In this document: piece by piece, positions 56,930 to 64,000 of the stretch
Layout: every line of letters starts with the position of its first letter
Numbering within the stretch: position 1 is the first letter of the stretch
Source of the DNA: Vibrio hannami
Lineage (GTDB): Bacteria; Pseudomonadota; Gammaproteobacteria; Enterobacterales; Vibrionaceae
DNA length: 64,000 nt
NCBI RefSeq assembly: GCF_029589055.1
Contig: NZ_JARQZP010000006.1
Span: 434,001 to 498,000, forward strand
Reading direction: 5' to 3'
Translations under genes and position numbers: made by a program
Notes under the pieces: model-generated
The model's database searches: none
What the model was told of the DNA's origin: nothing
Seen by the model: only the letters and a program-made list of their open reading frames with translations

Positions 56930-57895
56930 ATGTTGAATAAAAATGAATTGAATAGTGCAGCGACAGCTTATCGAATGGAATCGACACTTCGCGGAGTAGA
57001 CCTAAACCTACTAACTGTTTTTGACGCAGTAATGCAAGAGCAGAACATTACAAGAGCAGCTCATAACCTTGGTATGTCACAACCAGCAGTTAGCAACGCT
57101 GTATCTCGTCTGAAAGTTATGTTCAATGACGAGTTGTTCATGCGTCATGGTCGTGGTATCCAGCCAACACAGCGTGCTCGCCAATTGTTTGGTCCTATCC
57201 GTCAGGCGCTACAGCTTGTCCGTAATGAACTACCTTCTTCGATCTTCACTCCGGAAACTTCAAGTCGCATGTTTAAGCTTGCGATTTGCAGCCCGTGTGA
57301 TGTGAGATTTGCACCTAAAATTCTTGCGGGAATCGGTGAAAAAGCGCCAAGTATCCAGTTACATGTGGATGCAGATTTTGACCTGAATCTATCTGAAAAG
57401 ATGCGTTATCAGGAAGTGGATTTTGTTGTTGATTACGCACGTTTTGAGCAACCTGGCTTCTCAAGCACTGAAATCTTCAGCGACGAGCTTGTTGTTGTGG
57501 CTTCAACAAGCCATCCTCGCATCGGTGATACTATTTCTGAAAAAGAACTGCTAGCAGAAAAACATGCGAAGCTTTCTAAGATGCACGGCATGCGTAGCTT
57601 CTCTGAGCAAGCATATCGCGATATCGATATACAGGCTGCTTACAAAGGTACTAGCCTTAGCAACATCCTTTATGTTGTTAGCCAGTCAGAATTAGTGACT
57701 GTGGCACCTCGCTGGCTGGTTGAAAACTTGCCACACAACGAGCAGCTTAAGATTCTAAGTTTCCCTCTGGCAAATAAACGTATCAGCGGATTCCTAAGCT
57801 GGCATGAGTCTAGTGAAAAAGACAAAGGTCACATCTGGATGCGTGATCAACTGATGATGATTTGTGGCGAAGCAGTGGCTTCAACTCAACGTTAA
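56930..57895 (+). CDS. leuO: LysR-type transcriptional regulator LeuO
   Basis: 321 residues from the ATG at 56930 (MLNKNELNS); an in-frame TTG at 56876 would add 18 residues but reads through the structured leader and has no well-placed ribosome site. The DNA-binding part is LRGVDLNLLTVFDAVMQEQNITRAAHNLGMSQPAVSNAVSRLKVMF (helix-turn-helix about 40-60). The effector domain starts near residue 110 (SRMFKLAICSPCDVRFAPKILAGI). It closely follows LeuO of Vibrio, a global regulator and H-NS antagonist. It is separated from leuABCD by about 13 kb here. Confidence 0.95.
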   Translation: MLNKNELNSAATAYRMESTLRGVDLNLLTVFDAVMQEQNITRAAHNLGMSQPAVSNAVSRLKVMFNDELFMRHGRGIQPTQRARQLFGPIRQALQLVRNELPSSIFTPETSSRMFKLAICSPCDVRFAPKILAGIGEKAPSIQLHVDADFDLNLSEKMRYQEVDFVVDYARFEQPGFSSTEIFSDELVVVASTSHPRIGDTISEKELLAEKHAKLSKMHGMRSFSEQAYRDIDIQAAYKGTSLSNILYVVSQSELVTVAPRWLVENLPHNEQLKILSFPLANKRISGFLSWHESSEKDKGHIWMRDQLMMICGEAVASTQR

Positions 57896-57917
57896 TCATT
57901 TGTATAAAAAGATTATA

Positions 57918-57956
57918 AAAAAACACCAATAAGCGTATTGCTTATTGGTGTTTTTT
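57918..57956 (+). terminator. Terminator after leuO
   Basis: AAAAAACACCAATAAGC and GCTTATTGGTGTTTTTT form a 17-bp perfect stem with a 5-nt loop, ending in a T-run. It can work in both directions. It lies 22 bp after the stop. Confidence 0.95.
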
Positions 57957-58107
57957 ATTTCTGGAGGGCAAATCTGACCAACCTAGTTACAGGACACATT
58001 TTTTATAAATTTAACAGTTAAGACATGGATTCTTAGTTGCCTTTTCATTAGCCGGAGGTACACTTGTACGCCGAATTAGCTTACATGTGTAAGCCACAGG
58101 TAGAAAG

Positions 58108-59916
58108 ATGGCCAATTTAGATTTTCATATAGTAACAAGAATCAGGGACCAGGTTGCACGAGGTGGTGAACGTACAGCACTTCGTCATAAAGTAAATAAT
58201 GCATGGAAGAGCATTAGCTGGAAGCAATTTGGTGAGAAGCTAGACGCACTGTCGCTAGCACTTTTGGCTCAGGGATTGAAAGTACAGGACAAGATCGGCA
58301 TATTCTCGAACAATATGCCCCGGTGGACGATTGCCGATGTAGGTGCATTGCAGATCCGTTGTATCACCGTTCCTATTTATCCAACCAATACCGCTGATCA
58401 GGCGGCTTACATTACACAAAATGCCGATGTAAAAGTACTGTTCGTGGGCGAACAGCCTCAGTTTGATGCAGCGATAAGTACGTTCGAACAATGTGAAAAG
58501 CTTGAGCTGATCGTTGCTATGTCTGATGACATCGATCTAAAAGAACACCCGGCAGCGATTTCCTGGAGCGCATTTATTGCCAAAGGTATGCAGGAATATC
58601 AGGAACAGCTAAATGAGCGCCTAAGCGGTGCTGATATGGATGACTTGTTTACGCTGATATATACGTCTGGCACTACGGGGCAGCCGAAGGGCGTTATGCT
58701 TGATTATCGTAATATGGGGTTTCAGTGCGATAGCCACGATAAGAGCATGACAGTAACGCCTGATGATGTTTCTCTGGCTTTCCTTCCGCTATCTCATGTA
58801 TATGAAAGAGCATGGACTTTTTATGTTCTTTATAAAGGCGCTACTAACTGCTACCTACAAGACACCATGCAGGTGAGAGATGCACTTGGTGAAATAAAAC
58901 CAACAGTAATGTGTGCAGTGCCTCGTTTCTACGAAAAAATCTTCTCAGCCATTCACGAGAAGGTTCAACGAGCGCCAGTTCAGAGAAAGCTTGTATTTAC
59001 CTGGGCGGTAAATATGGGCGCGAGAGTTGCAGCATGTAAGCAAGAGGGGCGTGAGCCTTCATGGCTTCTTAAAAGAAGCTACAAGTTTGCAGATAAGGTT
59101 GTTTTAAAGAAGTTGCGTGACCTTCTCGGTGGCAGAATCAACTTCATGCCATGTGGTGGTGCGAAACTGGATGCCACAATTGGACGTTTTTTTCATGCTA
59201 TTGGTATCAATGTTAAACTTGGCTACGGCATGACAGAGACAACCGCGACAGTTTCTTGCTGGAGAGACAATGTTTTTAATCCTGACTCTATCGGTACACT
59301 AATCCCTGGAGCAGAAGTTAAAATTGGCGCTGACAACGAGATTTTAGTTCGTGGTCCGATGGTGATGCGCGGCTACTATAAAATGCCTGAAGAAACAGCT
59401 AAAACCTTTGACGAACAAGGTTTCCTTAAAACAGGTGATGCGGGTGAGTTCGACGCAGATGGTAACCTGTTTATTACCGATCGCATTAAAGAGCTTATGA
59501 AAACATCTGGTGGTAAGTATATTGCTCCTCAGGTGGTAGAGGGCGCGATTGGTAAAGATCACTTTATTGAGCAAATTGCTGTCATAGCGGATACGCGTAA
59601 GTTTGTTTCTGCTTTGATTGTTCCTAGCTACGAAGCGCTGGAAGAGTACGCCAAAGAGCTAAACATCAAGTATCATGATCGTTTAGAGCTTTTAAAGCAT
59701 AGTCAGATCGTAGAGATGCTTGATAAGCGTGTGGCTGAACTGCAAAAAGATTTGGCTAAGTTTGAGCAGGTGAAGAAGTTCACTTTGCTACCAAAAGCAT
59801 TCTCAATGGACAAAGGTGAGCTAACGCCGACTCAGAAACTTCGTCGTAAAGTGATTCAAGAACGCTACGAAGATGAGATTGAAGAAATGTACTCAGAAAA
59901 GAAAAGCGATAAGTAG
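58108..59916 (+). CDS. Long-chain acyl-CoA synthetase (AMP-forming)
   Basis: 602 residues. The AMP-binding signature is [21 protein letters not shown] (about 183-203). [13 protein letters not shown] is the A5 motif, and [34 protein letters not shown] holds the A7-A8 hinge. The C-terminal catalytic lysine is in [15 protein letters not shown]. It resembles the FAA1/FadD15-like group (about 600 residues) and not the 560-residue FadD of E. coli. It activates long-chain fatty acids to CoA esters for degradation or phospholipid use. The 212-bp upstream region has a 16-bp palindrome (GCTTACAT/GTGTAAGC, 58078-58093). Confidence 0.93.
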   Translation: MANLDFHIVTRIRDQVARGGERTALRHKVNNAWKSISWKQFGEKLDALSLALLAQGLKVQDKIGIFSNNMPRWTIADVGALQIRCITVPIYPTNTADQAAYITQNADVKVLFVGEQPQFDAAISTFEQCEKLELIVAMSDDIDLKEHPAAISWSAFIAKGMQEYQEQLNERLSGADMDDLFTLIYTSGTTGQPKGVMLDYRNMGFQCDSHDKSMTVTPDDVSLAFLPLSHVYERAWTFYVLYKGATNCYLQDTMQVRDALGEIKPTVMCAVPRFYEKIFSAIHEKVQRAPVQRKLVFTWAVNMGARVAACKQEGREPSWLLKRSYKFADKVVLKKLRDLLGGRINFMPCGGAKLDATIGRFFHAIGINVKLGYGMTETTATVSCWRDNVFNPDSIGTLIPGAEVKIGADNEILVRGPMVMRGYYKMPEETAKTFDEQGFLKTGDAGEFDADGNLFITDRIKELMKTSGGKYIAPQVVEGAIGKDHFIEQIAVIADTRKFVSALIVPSYEALEEYAKELNIKYHDRLELLKHSQIVEMLDKRVAELQKDLAKFEQVKKFTLLPKAFSMDKGELTPTQKLRRKVIQERYEDEIEEMYSEKKSDK

Positions 59917-59938
59917 CCGACTCTAAAAATGAGATCAT

Positions 59939-59975
59939 AAGCCCATTAATCCCTTTGGATTAGTGGGCTTTTTTT
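59939..59975 (+). terminator. Terminator after the acyl-CoA synthetase gene
   Basis: AAGCCCATTAATCC and GGATTAGTGGGCTT form a 14-bp stem (one G-U) with a CTTT-type loop, followed by TTTTT. It lies 23 bp after the stop. Confidence 0.92.
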
Positions 59976-60121
59976 AGTGAAAAATCCAGCCAATAATTCC
60001 TTTAATCTAAACCTATGATAATAATCAGAACATTTGTCTGTATAAAGTTCAGCCTAAAGAGATTCATGTTTTTTTGGATTCCCCCTTGATTTAGCTTCTG
60101 TAAAGCTGGAAATTAGAGTGA

Positions 60122-60146
60122 AAACGCAAGGGTATCCCTTGCGTTT
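60122..60146 (+). promoter_or_regulatory. Hairpin in the ilvI upstream region
   Basis: AAACGCAAGGG (60122-60132) and CCCTTGCGTTT (60136-60146) make an 11-bp perfect stem with a TAT loop. No U-tract follows beyond the stem. It sits in the 426-bp gap before ilvI (59917-60342), which otherwise holds the terminator of the previous gene and the GGTTACA array. It may be part of an ilvIH leader, though no convincing leader peptide was found with it. Confidence 0.45.
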
Positions 60147-60262
60147 GTCATGAACATATCGCTATTAGAACACGTTTAAGCTGTACCTCTGTTCCTGCTT
60201 TATAGCGGTATTTTTTAGGCTACGAATAAGCCCTAACATGAAATACGACAATCGGAAAAATA

Positions 60263-60290
60263 GGTTACAGGTTACAGGTTACAGGTAACG
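60263..60290 (+). repeat. Heptanucleotide repeat, GGTTACA units
   Basis: Three perfect GGTTACA copies (60263-60283) and a decayed fourth (GGTAACG) lie about 50 bp before ilvI. It is the A variant of the GGTTACG array at 16049-16097. Confidence 0.9.
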
Positions 60291-60342
60291 TGCCTCATCA
60301 GGCCTATTGGAGCTGTATTGTGCGTATTAAGGAGACAACTCA

Positions 60343-62061
60343 ATGGAAATGTTATCCGGCGCGGATATGGTTGTACGCTCTTTGATCGACGAAGGCGTTG
60401 AACACATCTTTGGCTACCCAGGTGGCTCAGTTCTAGACATCTATGATGCTCTTCATGAAAAAAGCGATATTGAACACGTATTAGTTCGTCATGAGCAGGC
60501 TGCTGTGCATATGGCCGATGGCTACGCTCGTGCAACAGGTCAAACTGGTGTCGTTCTTGTAACATCAGGACCGGGCGCAACCAATGCGATAACAGGCATT
60601 GCAACTGCTTACATGGACTCTGCTCCTATGGTTGTGCTATCTGGTCAGGTGCCGGGAACACTGATCGGTAATGATGCATTTCAGGAATGTGATATGGTGG
60701 GCATCTCTCGCCCTGTAGTAAAACACAGCTTTTTGGTAACCGATCCTCAGACTATTCCAGAAATCATTAAAAAGGCATTTTACCTTGCCTCAACAGGTCG
60801 CCCAGGACCAGTTGTAGTCGATCTTCCTAAGGATATGCTTAACCCATTAGTTAAGTTTCCATATGAATACCCAGAATCTATCAAGATGCGTTCATATAAC
60901 CCGACAACATCAGGCCACAAAGGCCAGATTAAGAAAGGACTGAAGGCGCTTCTTGAAGCAAAAAAACCAGTGCTATACATTGGTGGTGGCGCAATTATCT
61001 CAGAGTGTCACGAGCAGATCCTATCCTTAGCTGAGAAACTGAATATCCCGGTAATAAATACCCTTATGGGCCTGGGTGCTTTCCCAGGAACCCACAAGAA
61101 TAATCTCGGTATGCTTGGCATGCATGGTACATACGAAGCAAACATGGCGATGCATAATGCTGACCTGATATTTGGTATCGGCGTTCGATTTGATGACAGA
61201 ACAACAAACAACGTAGAAAAATACTGTCCGAATGCGAAAATTATGCATATCGATATCGACCCGTCTTCTATTTCCAAAACTATTCGTGCTGATCTACCAA
61301 TTGTCGGCTCTGCGGAAGTTGTACTGGATGCGATGTTAAAGCTGCTTGAAGAGCAAAATAGCACTAATGACCATGATGCGATTGAGCAGTGGTGGAAAGA
61401 GATTAATGTATGGCAGGAACGTAAGTGCCTGAGTTACGACACGTCATCGGACAGAATTAAACCTCAGCAGGTTATTGAAACTCTGTACAAGCTAACTAAC
61501 GGAGACGCTTACGTTGCTTCGGATGTTGGTCAGCACCAGATGTTTGCTGCACATTACTATCCGTTTGATAAGCCGCGTCGCTGGATCAACTCTGGTGGCC
61601 TTGGAACCATGGGCTTTGGCCTTCCAGCCGCTATGGGCATTAAGTTTGCGATGCCTCAGGAAGAAGTGGTTGTAGTTACTGGTGACGGAAGTATCCAGAT
61701 GAACATTCAGGAGCTTTCTACTGCAATGCAGTACGATATTCCGGTTAAGATCATCAACCTGAACAACCGTTTCCTTGGGATGGTTAAGCAGTGGCAGGAT
61801 ATGATTTATCAAGGTCGCCACTCTCATTCTTATATGGACTCCGTTCCAGACTTTGCCGCTATTGCAGAAGCATATGGCCATGTTGGAATTCGCATCTCTT
61901 CAAAAGATGAGCTGGAATCTGGTCTTGAGAAAGCGTTGAGCATGAAAGATAAACTAGTGTTTGTCGATATCAATGTGGATGAGACCGAGCACGTATACCC
62001 AATGCAGATTAAGGGCGAGGGTATGGATAAAATGTGGCTAAGCAAAACGGAGAGAACCTAA
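60343..62061 (+). CDS. ilvI: Acetolactate synthase III large subunit
   Basis: 572 residues. The TPP-activating glutamate lies in [21 protein letters not shown], and [15 protein letters not shown] starts the Pyr domain. [21 protein letters not shown] and the FAD-domain [21 protein letters not shown] follow. The TPP/Mg site is [16 protein letters not shown] with [13 protein letters not shown]. Makes acetolactate or acetohydroxybutyrate in valine, leucine and isoleucine synthesis. AAGGAG is 10 bp before the ATG. It overlaps ilvH by one base (TAATG). Confidence 0.97.
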   Translation: MEMLSGADMVVRSLIDEGVEHIFGYPGGSVLDIYDALHEKSDIEHVLVRHEQAAVHMADGYARATGQTGVVLVTSGPGATNAITGIATAYMDSAPMVVLSGQVPGTLIGNDAFQECDMVGISRPVVKHSFLVTDPQTIPEIIKKAFYLASTGRPGPVVVDLPKDMLNPLVKFPYEYPESIKMRSYNPTTSGHKGQIKKGLKALLEAKKPVLYIGGGAIISECHEQILSLAEKLNIPVINTLMGLGAFPGTHKNNLGMLGMHGTYEANMAMHNADLIFGIGVRFDDRTTNNVEKYCPNAKIMHIDIDPSSISKTIRADLPIVGSAEVVLDAMLKLLEEQNSTNDHDAIEQWWKEINVWQERKCLSYDTSSDRIKPQQVIETLYKLTNGDAYVASDVGQHQMFAAHYYPFDKPRRWINSGGLGTMGFGLPAAMGIKFAMPQEEVVVVTGDGSIQMNIQELSTAMQYDIPVKIINLNNRFLGMVKQWQDMIYQGRHSHSYMDSVPDFAAIAEAYGHVGIRISSKDELESGLEKALSMKDKLVFVDINVDETEHVYPMQIKGEGMDKMWLSKTERT

Positions 62062-62555
62062 TGAGACATATTATTTCCCTATTATTAGAAAACCAGCCAG
62101 GCTCTCTTTCCCGCGTTGTAGGTCTGTTTTCTCAGCGTGGTTATAACATCGAGTCTTTGACAGTTTCACCAACGGATGATGAGACGCTTTCTCGTCTGAA
62201 TATTACAACCGATAGTGATGACATGGTTTTGGAACAGATTGAGAAGCAACTGAACAAGTTGGTCGATATTCTTAAAGTTCAGGAAGTCACAGAGCATCAA
62301 CATATTGAACGTGAACTGATGCTTGTTAAAGTAAAAGCTGGTGGGCAGGCTCGCGAAGAAGTGAAACGTTTATCTGATATCTTCCGTGGTCAAATTGTTG
62401 ATGTGACATCATCGCTCTATACCATTCAGCTTACTGGTAGCAGTGGCAAACTGGATGCGTTCATTACTTCTATTTCAGACATCACGGATGTGATTGAAGT
62501 TGCCCGAAGTGGAGTAGTTGGAATTGTCCGTGGTGACAGAGCATTGAAAGCGTAA
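62061..62555 (+). CDS. ilvH: Acetolactate synthase III regulatory subunit
   Basis: 164 residues from the ATG at 62061 ([20 protein letters not shown]), chosen for GGAGAG upstream and the TAATG overlap with ilvI. The ACT domain (about 1-75) has LLLENQPGSLSRVVGLFSQRGYNIESLTVSPT, the valine-binding site. The C-terminal domain has VKVKAGGQAREEVKRLSDIFRGQIVDVT. It gives feedback inhibition by valine to IlvI. A terminator follows 25 bp later. Confidence 0.97.
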   Translation: MRHIISLLLENQPGSLSRVVGLFSQRGYNIESLTVSPTDDETLSRLNITTDSDDMVLEQIEKQLNKLVDILKVQEVTEHQHIERELMLVKVKAGGQAREEVKRLSDIFRGQIVDVTSSLYTIQLTGSSGKLDAFITSISDITDVIEVARSGVVGIVRGDRALKA

Positions 62556-62580
62556 ACTTTAGCTGTTCAAATGAGATACT

Positions 62581-62609
62581 AAAAAAAGGGACGGTACAGT
62601 CCCTTTTTT
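62581..62609 (+). terminator. Terminator after ilvIH
   Basis: GGGAC (62588-62592) and GTCCC (62599-62603), extended by A7 and T6 arms, form a classical U-tract terminator. Confidence 0.9.
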
Positions 62610-62850
62610 CTGCGCTATAAGTCATTGGAGATAAATAAAACCTTCTCCTTCTACAGCACAAATGTCTCTGCAACCGCCTAAAAAAACATCATTAGACTAA
62701 AGTATAACCTCATTTTGTGCTTGAGCTATAATTGCAAATGAGTAAACTGAGTGTTTTATAAACAACTCCCAGTTAGCTTATCTAGGACGAGTCGCGGTAT
62801 TCCGTGCTTTATTAAGGAAATCATACTGTCTGGGTACATGGGGCTATTGT

Positions 62851-62982
62851 ATGTTAACGCAATCTCTAGTGAGGCTTACCGTCGGAAGTCTAGTAATACT
62901 TGGTATCAAACTTTCTGCAATTTACTTTTTGCCAATGGTATTACTACTCAATACACATCATAAAGAATTCTTTGGATGGTAA
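62851..62982 (+). CDS. Candidate small hydrophobic protein (43 residues)
   Basis: I read ATG 62851 to TAA 62980-62982. The product starts MLTQSLVRLTVGSLVILGIK and has a hydrophobic stretch of about 23 residues (VGSLVILGIK through FLPMVLLL) with a charged short tail (THHKEFFGW), so it could be a one-helix membrane protein. A perfect intrinsic terminator starts 2 bp after its stop. The ribosome site is weak (GGGG 8 bp upstream), and the frame is open for another 35 codons upstream without a start. I do not recognise a family, and an untranslated small RNA would fit the same terminator. Confidence 0.3.
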   Translation: MLTQSLVRLTVGSLVILGIKLSAIYFLPMVLLLNTHHKEFFGW

Positions 62983-62984
62983 GG

Positions 62985-63013
62985 AAAAATCGGAGCAAAT
63001 GCTCCGATTTTTT
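62985..63013 (+). terminator. Strong terminator of an unassigned short transcript
   Basis: AAAAATCGGAGC (62985-62996), loop AAAT, and GCTCCGATTTTTT (63001-63013). No recognised gene on the plus strand ends here; ilvIH already ends in its own terminator 375 bp earlier. A TATAAT at 62727-62732 is the best -10 candidate for a transcript of about 270 nt. Confidence 0.85.
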
Positions 63014-63100
63014 ATATCTGAAATTCAACCGCTTGAACGAAGTGAGCTGTCTGCGAATTAGACTAAGGTCTAATTTGGTGGGGGAGTCACCGAATGCAAA

Positions 63101-63237
63101 CTCGTTCCCACGCTCTGCGTGGTAATGCCTACCTAGCTTTCATTTATCTACGTACTGACTAATTTCAGCATCTAGTTCTGTGCTAAAGGGAATAGTTTAA
63201 CTCAGATATGAATTCCCACGCAGGAGCGTGGGAACTA
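63101..63237. repeat. Palindromic intergenic repeat, family 1, copy C
   Basis: 137 bp left of pykF. The left hairpin is CTCGTTCCCACGC...GCGTGGTAATGC and the right hairpin AATTCCCACGC...GCGTGGGAACTAG, the right end having decayed from GAACGAG. The middle (about 80 bp) differs from those of copies A and B. It holds no reading frame. Confidence 0.82.
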
Positions 63238-63288
63238 GGGAATTCCATCAGGTATACACGGTAAACCCATGATAGAAGTCTGAGTCAA

Positions 63289-63324
63289 ACAGAAAATAAA
63301 AAAGGAGAGCCGAGGCTCTCCTTT
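63289..63324 (-). terminator. Terminator of pykF
   Basis: AAAGGAGAGCC (63301-63311) and GGCTCTCCTTT (63314-63324) form an 11-bp stem; on the minus strand it runs into TTTTTTATTTTCTG. It lies 22 bp after the pykF stop. Confidence 0.93.
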
Positions 63325-63345
63325 CAGTATCTGAAATACGACGTC

Positions 63346-64000
63346 TTATAGTACGTGTACAGATGCAGTGTTAGTTGTACCAGAAGCAACTAGAGCACCA
63401 GATACCATTACTACGATATCGCCTTTCTTACCAAGACCAGTTTCAAGAGCTAGCTCTTTACCGCTTGTGTAGAATGCGTCAGTGTTAGCGAACTCTTCAA
63501 CAACGATTGGGCGAACACCCTTAGTTAGTGCAAGCTGAGCTGCAGTCTTCTGGTTAGAAGTAAGAGCCAGAATGTTTGCAGTTGGGAAGTACTTACGGAT
63601 AGAACGCGCAGACTTACCACCTTCAGTTGCAACAACGATTAGTGGAGCAGCTAGTTTCTCGGAAGTATCTACAGCACCTTTACATACTGCTTCAGTGATA
63701 CGTAGACGTGGGCTGTCCAGACGGTCACCTAGCTCAGCTTTAAGAGCTGAATCAGTACGGTTAGCGATTTGAGCCATGATAGTTACAGCTTCAACAGGGT
63801 ACTTACCTTTAGCAGTTTCACCAGAAAGCATTACTGCATCAGTACCGTCCATGATTGCGTTCGCAACGTCACCAGCTTCTGCACGAGTTGGGCGTGGGTT
63901 CTTGATCATAGAGTCAAGCATCTGAGTTGCAGTGATAACCATCTTACGTGCACGGTTACACTTCTCGATCATCATCTTCTGAGCGAAGATTACTTCTTCA
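63346..64000 (-). CDS. pykF: Pyruvate kinase I, C-terminal part (5' end missing)
   Basis: The frame is open to the right window edge; about 218 C-terminal residues are seen. [56 protein letters not shown] is the end of the catalytic barrel, including the substrate loop. The C-terminal allosteric domain follows and ends [12 protein letters not shown], which matches the PykF (fructose-1,6-bisphosphate-activated) type, not PykA. It converts PEP and ADP to pyruvate and ATP in glycolysis. The internal ATG at 63975 is a normal methionine, not the start. Confidence 0.95.
   Translation of the reverse strand, partial: EEVIFAQKMMIEKCNRARKMVITATQMLDSMIKNPRPTRAEAGDVANAIMDGTDAVMLSGETAKGKYPVEAVTIMAQIANRTDSALKAELGDRLDSPRLRITEAVCKGAVDTSEKLAAPLIVVATEGGKSARSIRKYFPTANILALTSNQKTAAQLALTKGVRPIVVEEFANTDAFYTSGKELALETGLGKKGDIVVMVSGALVASGTTNTASVHVL

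Noticed and set aside
57971..57990. FadR-like site before the acyl-CoA synthetase gene
   Set aside because: The reverse strand has TTGGTCAGATTT, but only one half agrees with the FadR consensus, so it was not listed.
60153..60182. Micro-ORF M-N-I-S-L-L-E-H-V upstream of ilvI as a leader peptide
   Set aside because: No Shine-Dalgarno, only scattered branched-chain codons, and no terminator or antiterminator placed after it.
62751..62963. Plus-strand frame of 70 codons in the ilvH-pykF gap
   Set aside because: The composition is not protein-like (many Cys/Ser/Tyr, no hydrophobic pattern) and it has no ribosome site; the 43-codon frame inside it in another phase is a slightly better candidate.

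Overview
The window looks like chromosomal DNA of a marine gammaproteobacterium of the family Vibrionaceae, most likely a Vibrio. The basis is protein resemblance and gene content as I know them: rapA-rluA, divergent argR/mdh, ispB-rplU-rpmA-cgtA, the lptD-surA-pdxA-rsmA-apaG-apaH-folA string, leuABCD with a leucine-rich leader, leuO, ilvIH, pykF, a vpsL-M-N-O-like exopolysaccharide block and two TRAP transporters. No tRNA, rRNA, CRISPR array, transposase or phage gene was recognised. The genus is an inference.

Layout. 1-11.0 kb: one minus-strand exopolysaccharide operon (initiating transferase, outer-membrane barrel, short OPX protein, chain-length/co-polymerase protein with a degraded kinase domain, flippase, polymerase, three glycosyltransferases), cut by the left edge. 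11.3-16.9 kb: PIN-PhoH ATPase, rapA, rluA. 16.9-22.7 kb: patatin-like lipase, then a TAXI-type TRAP transporter with a linked universal stress protein. 23-29.5 kb: argR, mdh, ispB, L21/L27, cgtA, yjjP-yjjB. 29.7-38.0 kb: outer-membrane biogenesis and housekeeping operon from lptD to folA, with djlA divergent. 38.2-44.2 kb: a DUF547 protein and leuABCD with an attenuator. 44.4-49.4 kb: a frameshifted TetR regulator, membrane-fusion protein and RND pump. 49.5-54.8 kb: a DctPQM TRAP transporter divergent from a Cache histidine kinase and NarL-type regulator. 54.9-62.6 kb: PAP2 phosphatase and glycosyltransferase pair, leuO, long-chain acyl-CoA synthetase, ilvIH. 62.6-64.0 kb: a small terminated transcript candidate, a repeat element and the 3' part of pykF.

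The genes fall into a few themes: cell-envelope polymer synthesis and export, LPS and outer-membrane protein assembly, branched-chain amino acid synthesis and its regulation (leuL attenuator, LeuO, ilvIH, ArgR nearby for arginine), and uptake of small organic acids by TRAP systems.

The points most worth a second look are: (1) the structured leader of leuO, where a strong Shine-Dalgarno sits inside a palindrome and is followed by a tiny frame reading Ile-Ile-Val-Val-Leu-Leu-Pro-stop; (2) the TetR gene broken at an A7 slippery tract inside a hairpin, upstream of an RND pump; (3) a dihydrofolate reductase with an extra stretch of about 17 residues before the Met20 loop; (4) a Wzc/VpsO-like protein that has lost its kinase motifs; and (5) two families of intergenic palindromic repeats plus two GGTTACR heptamer arrays.
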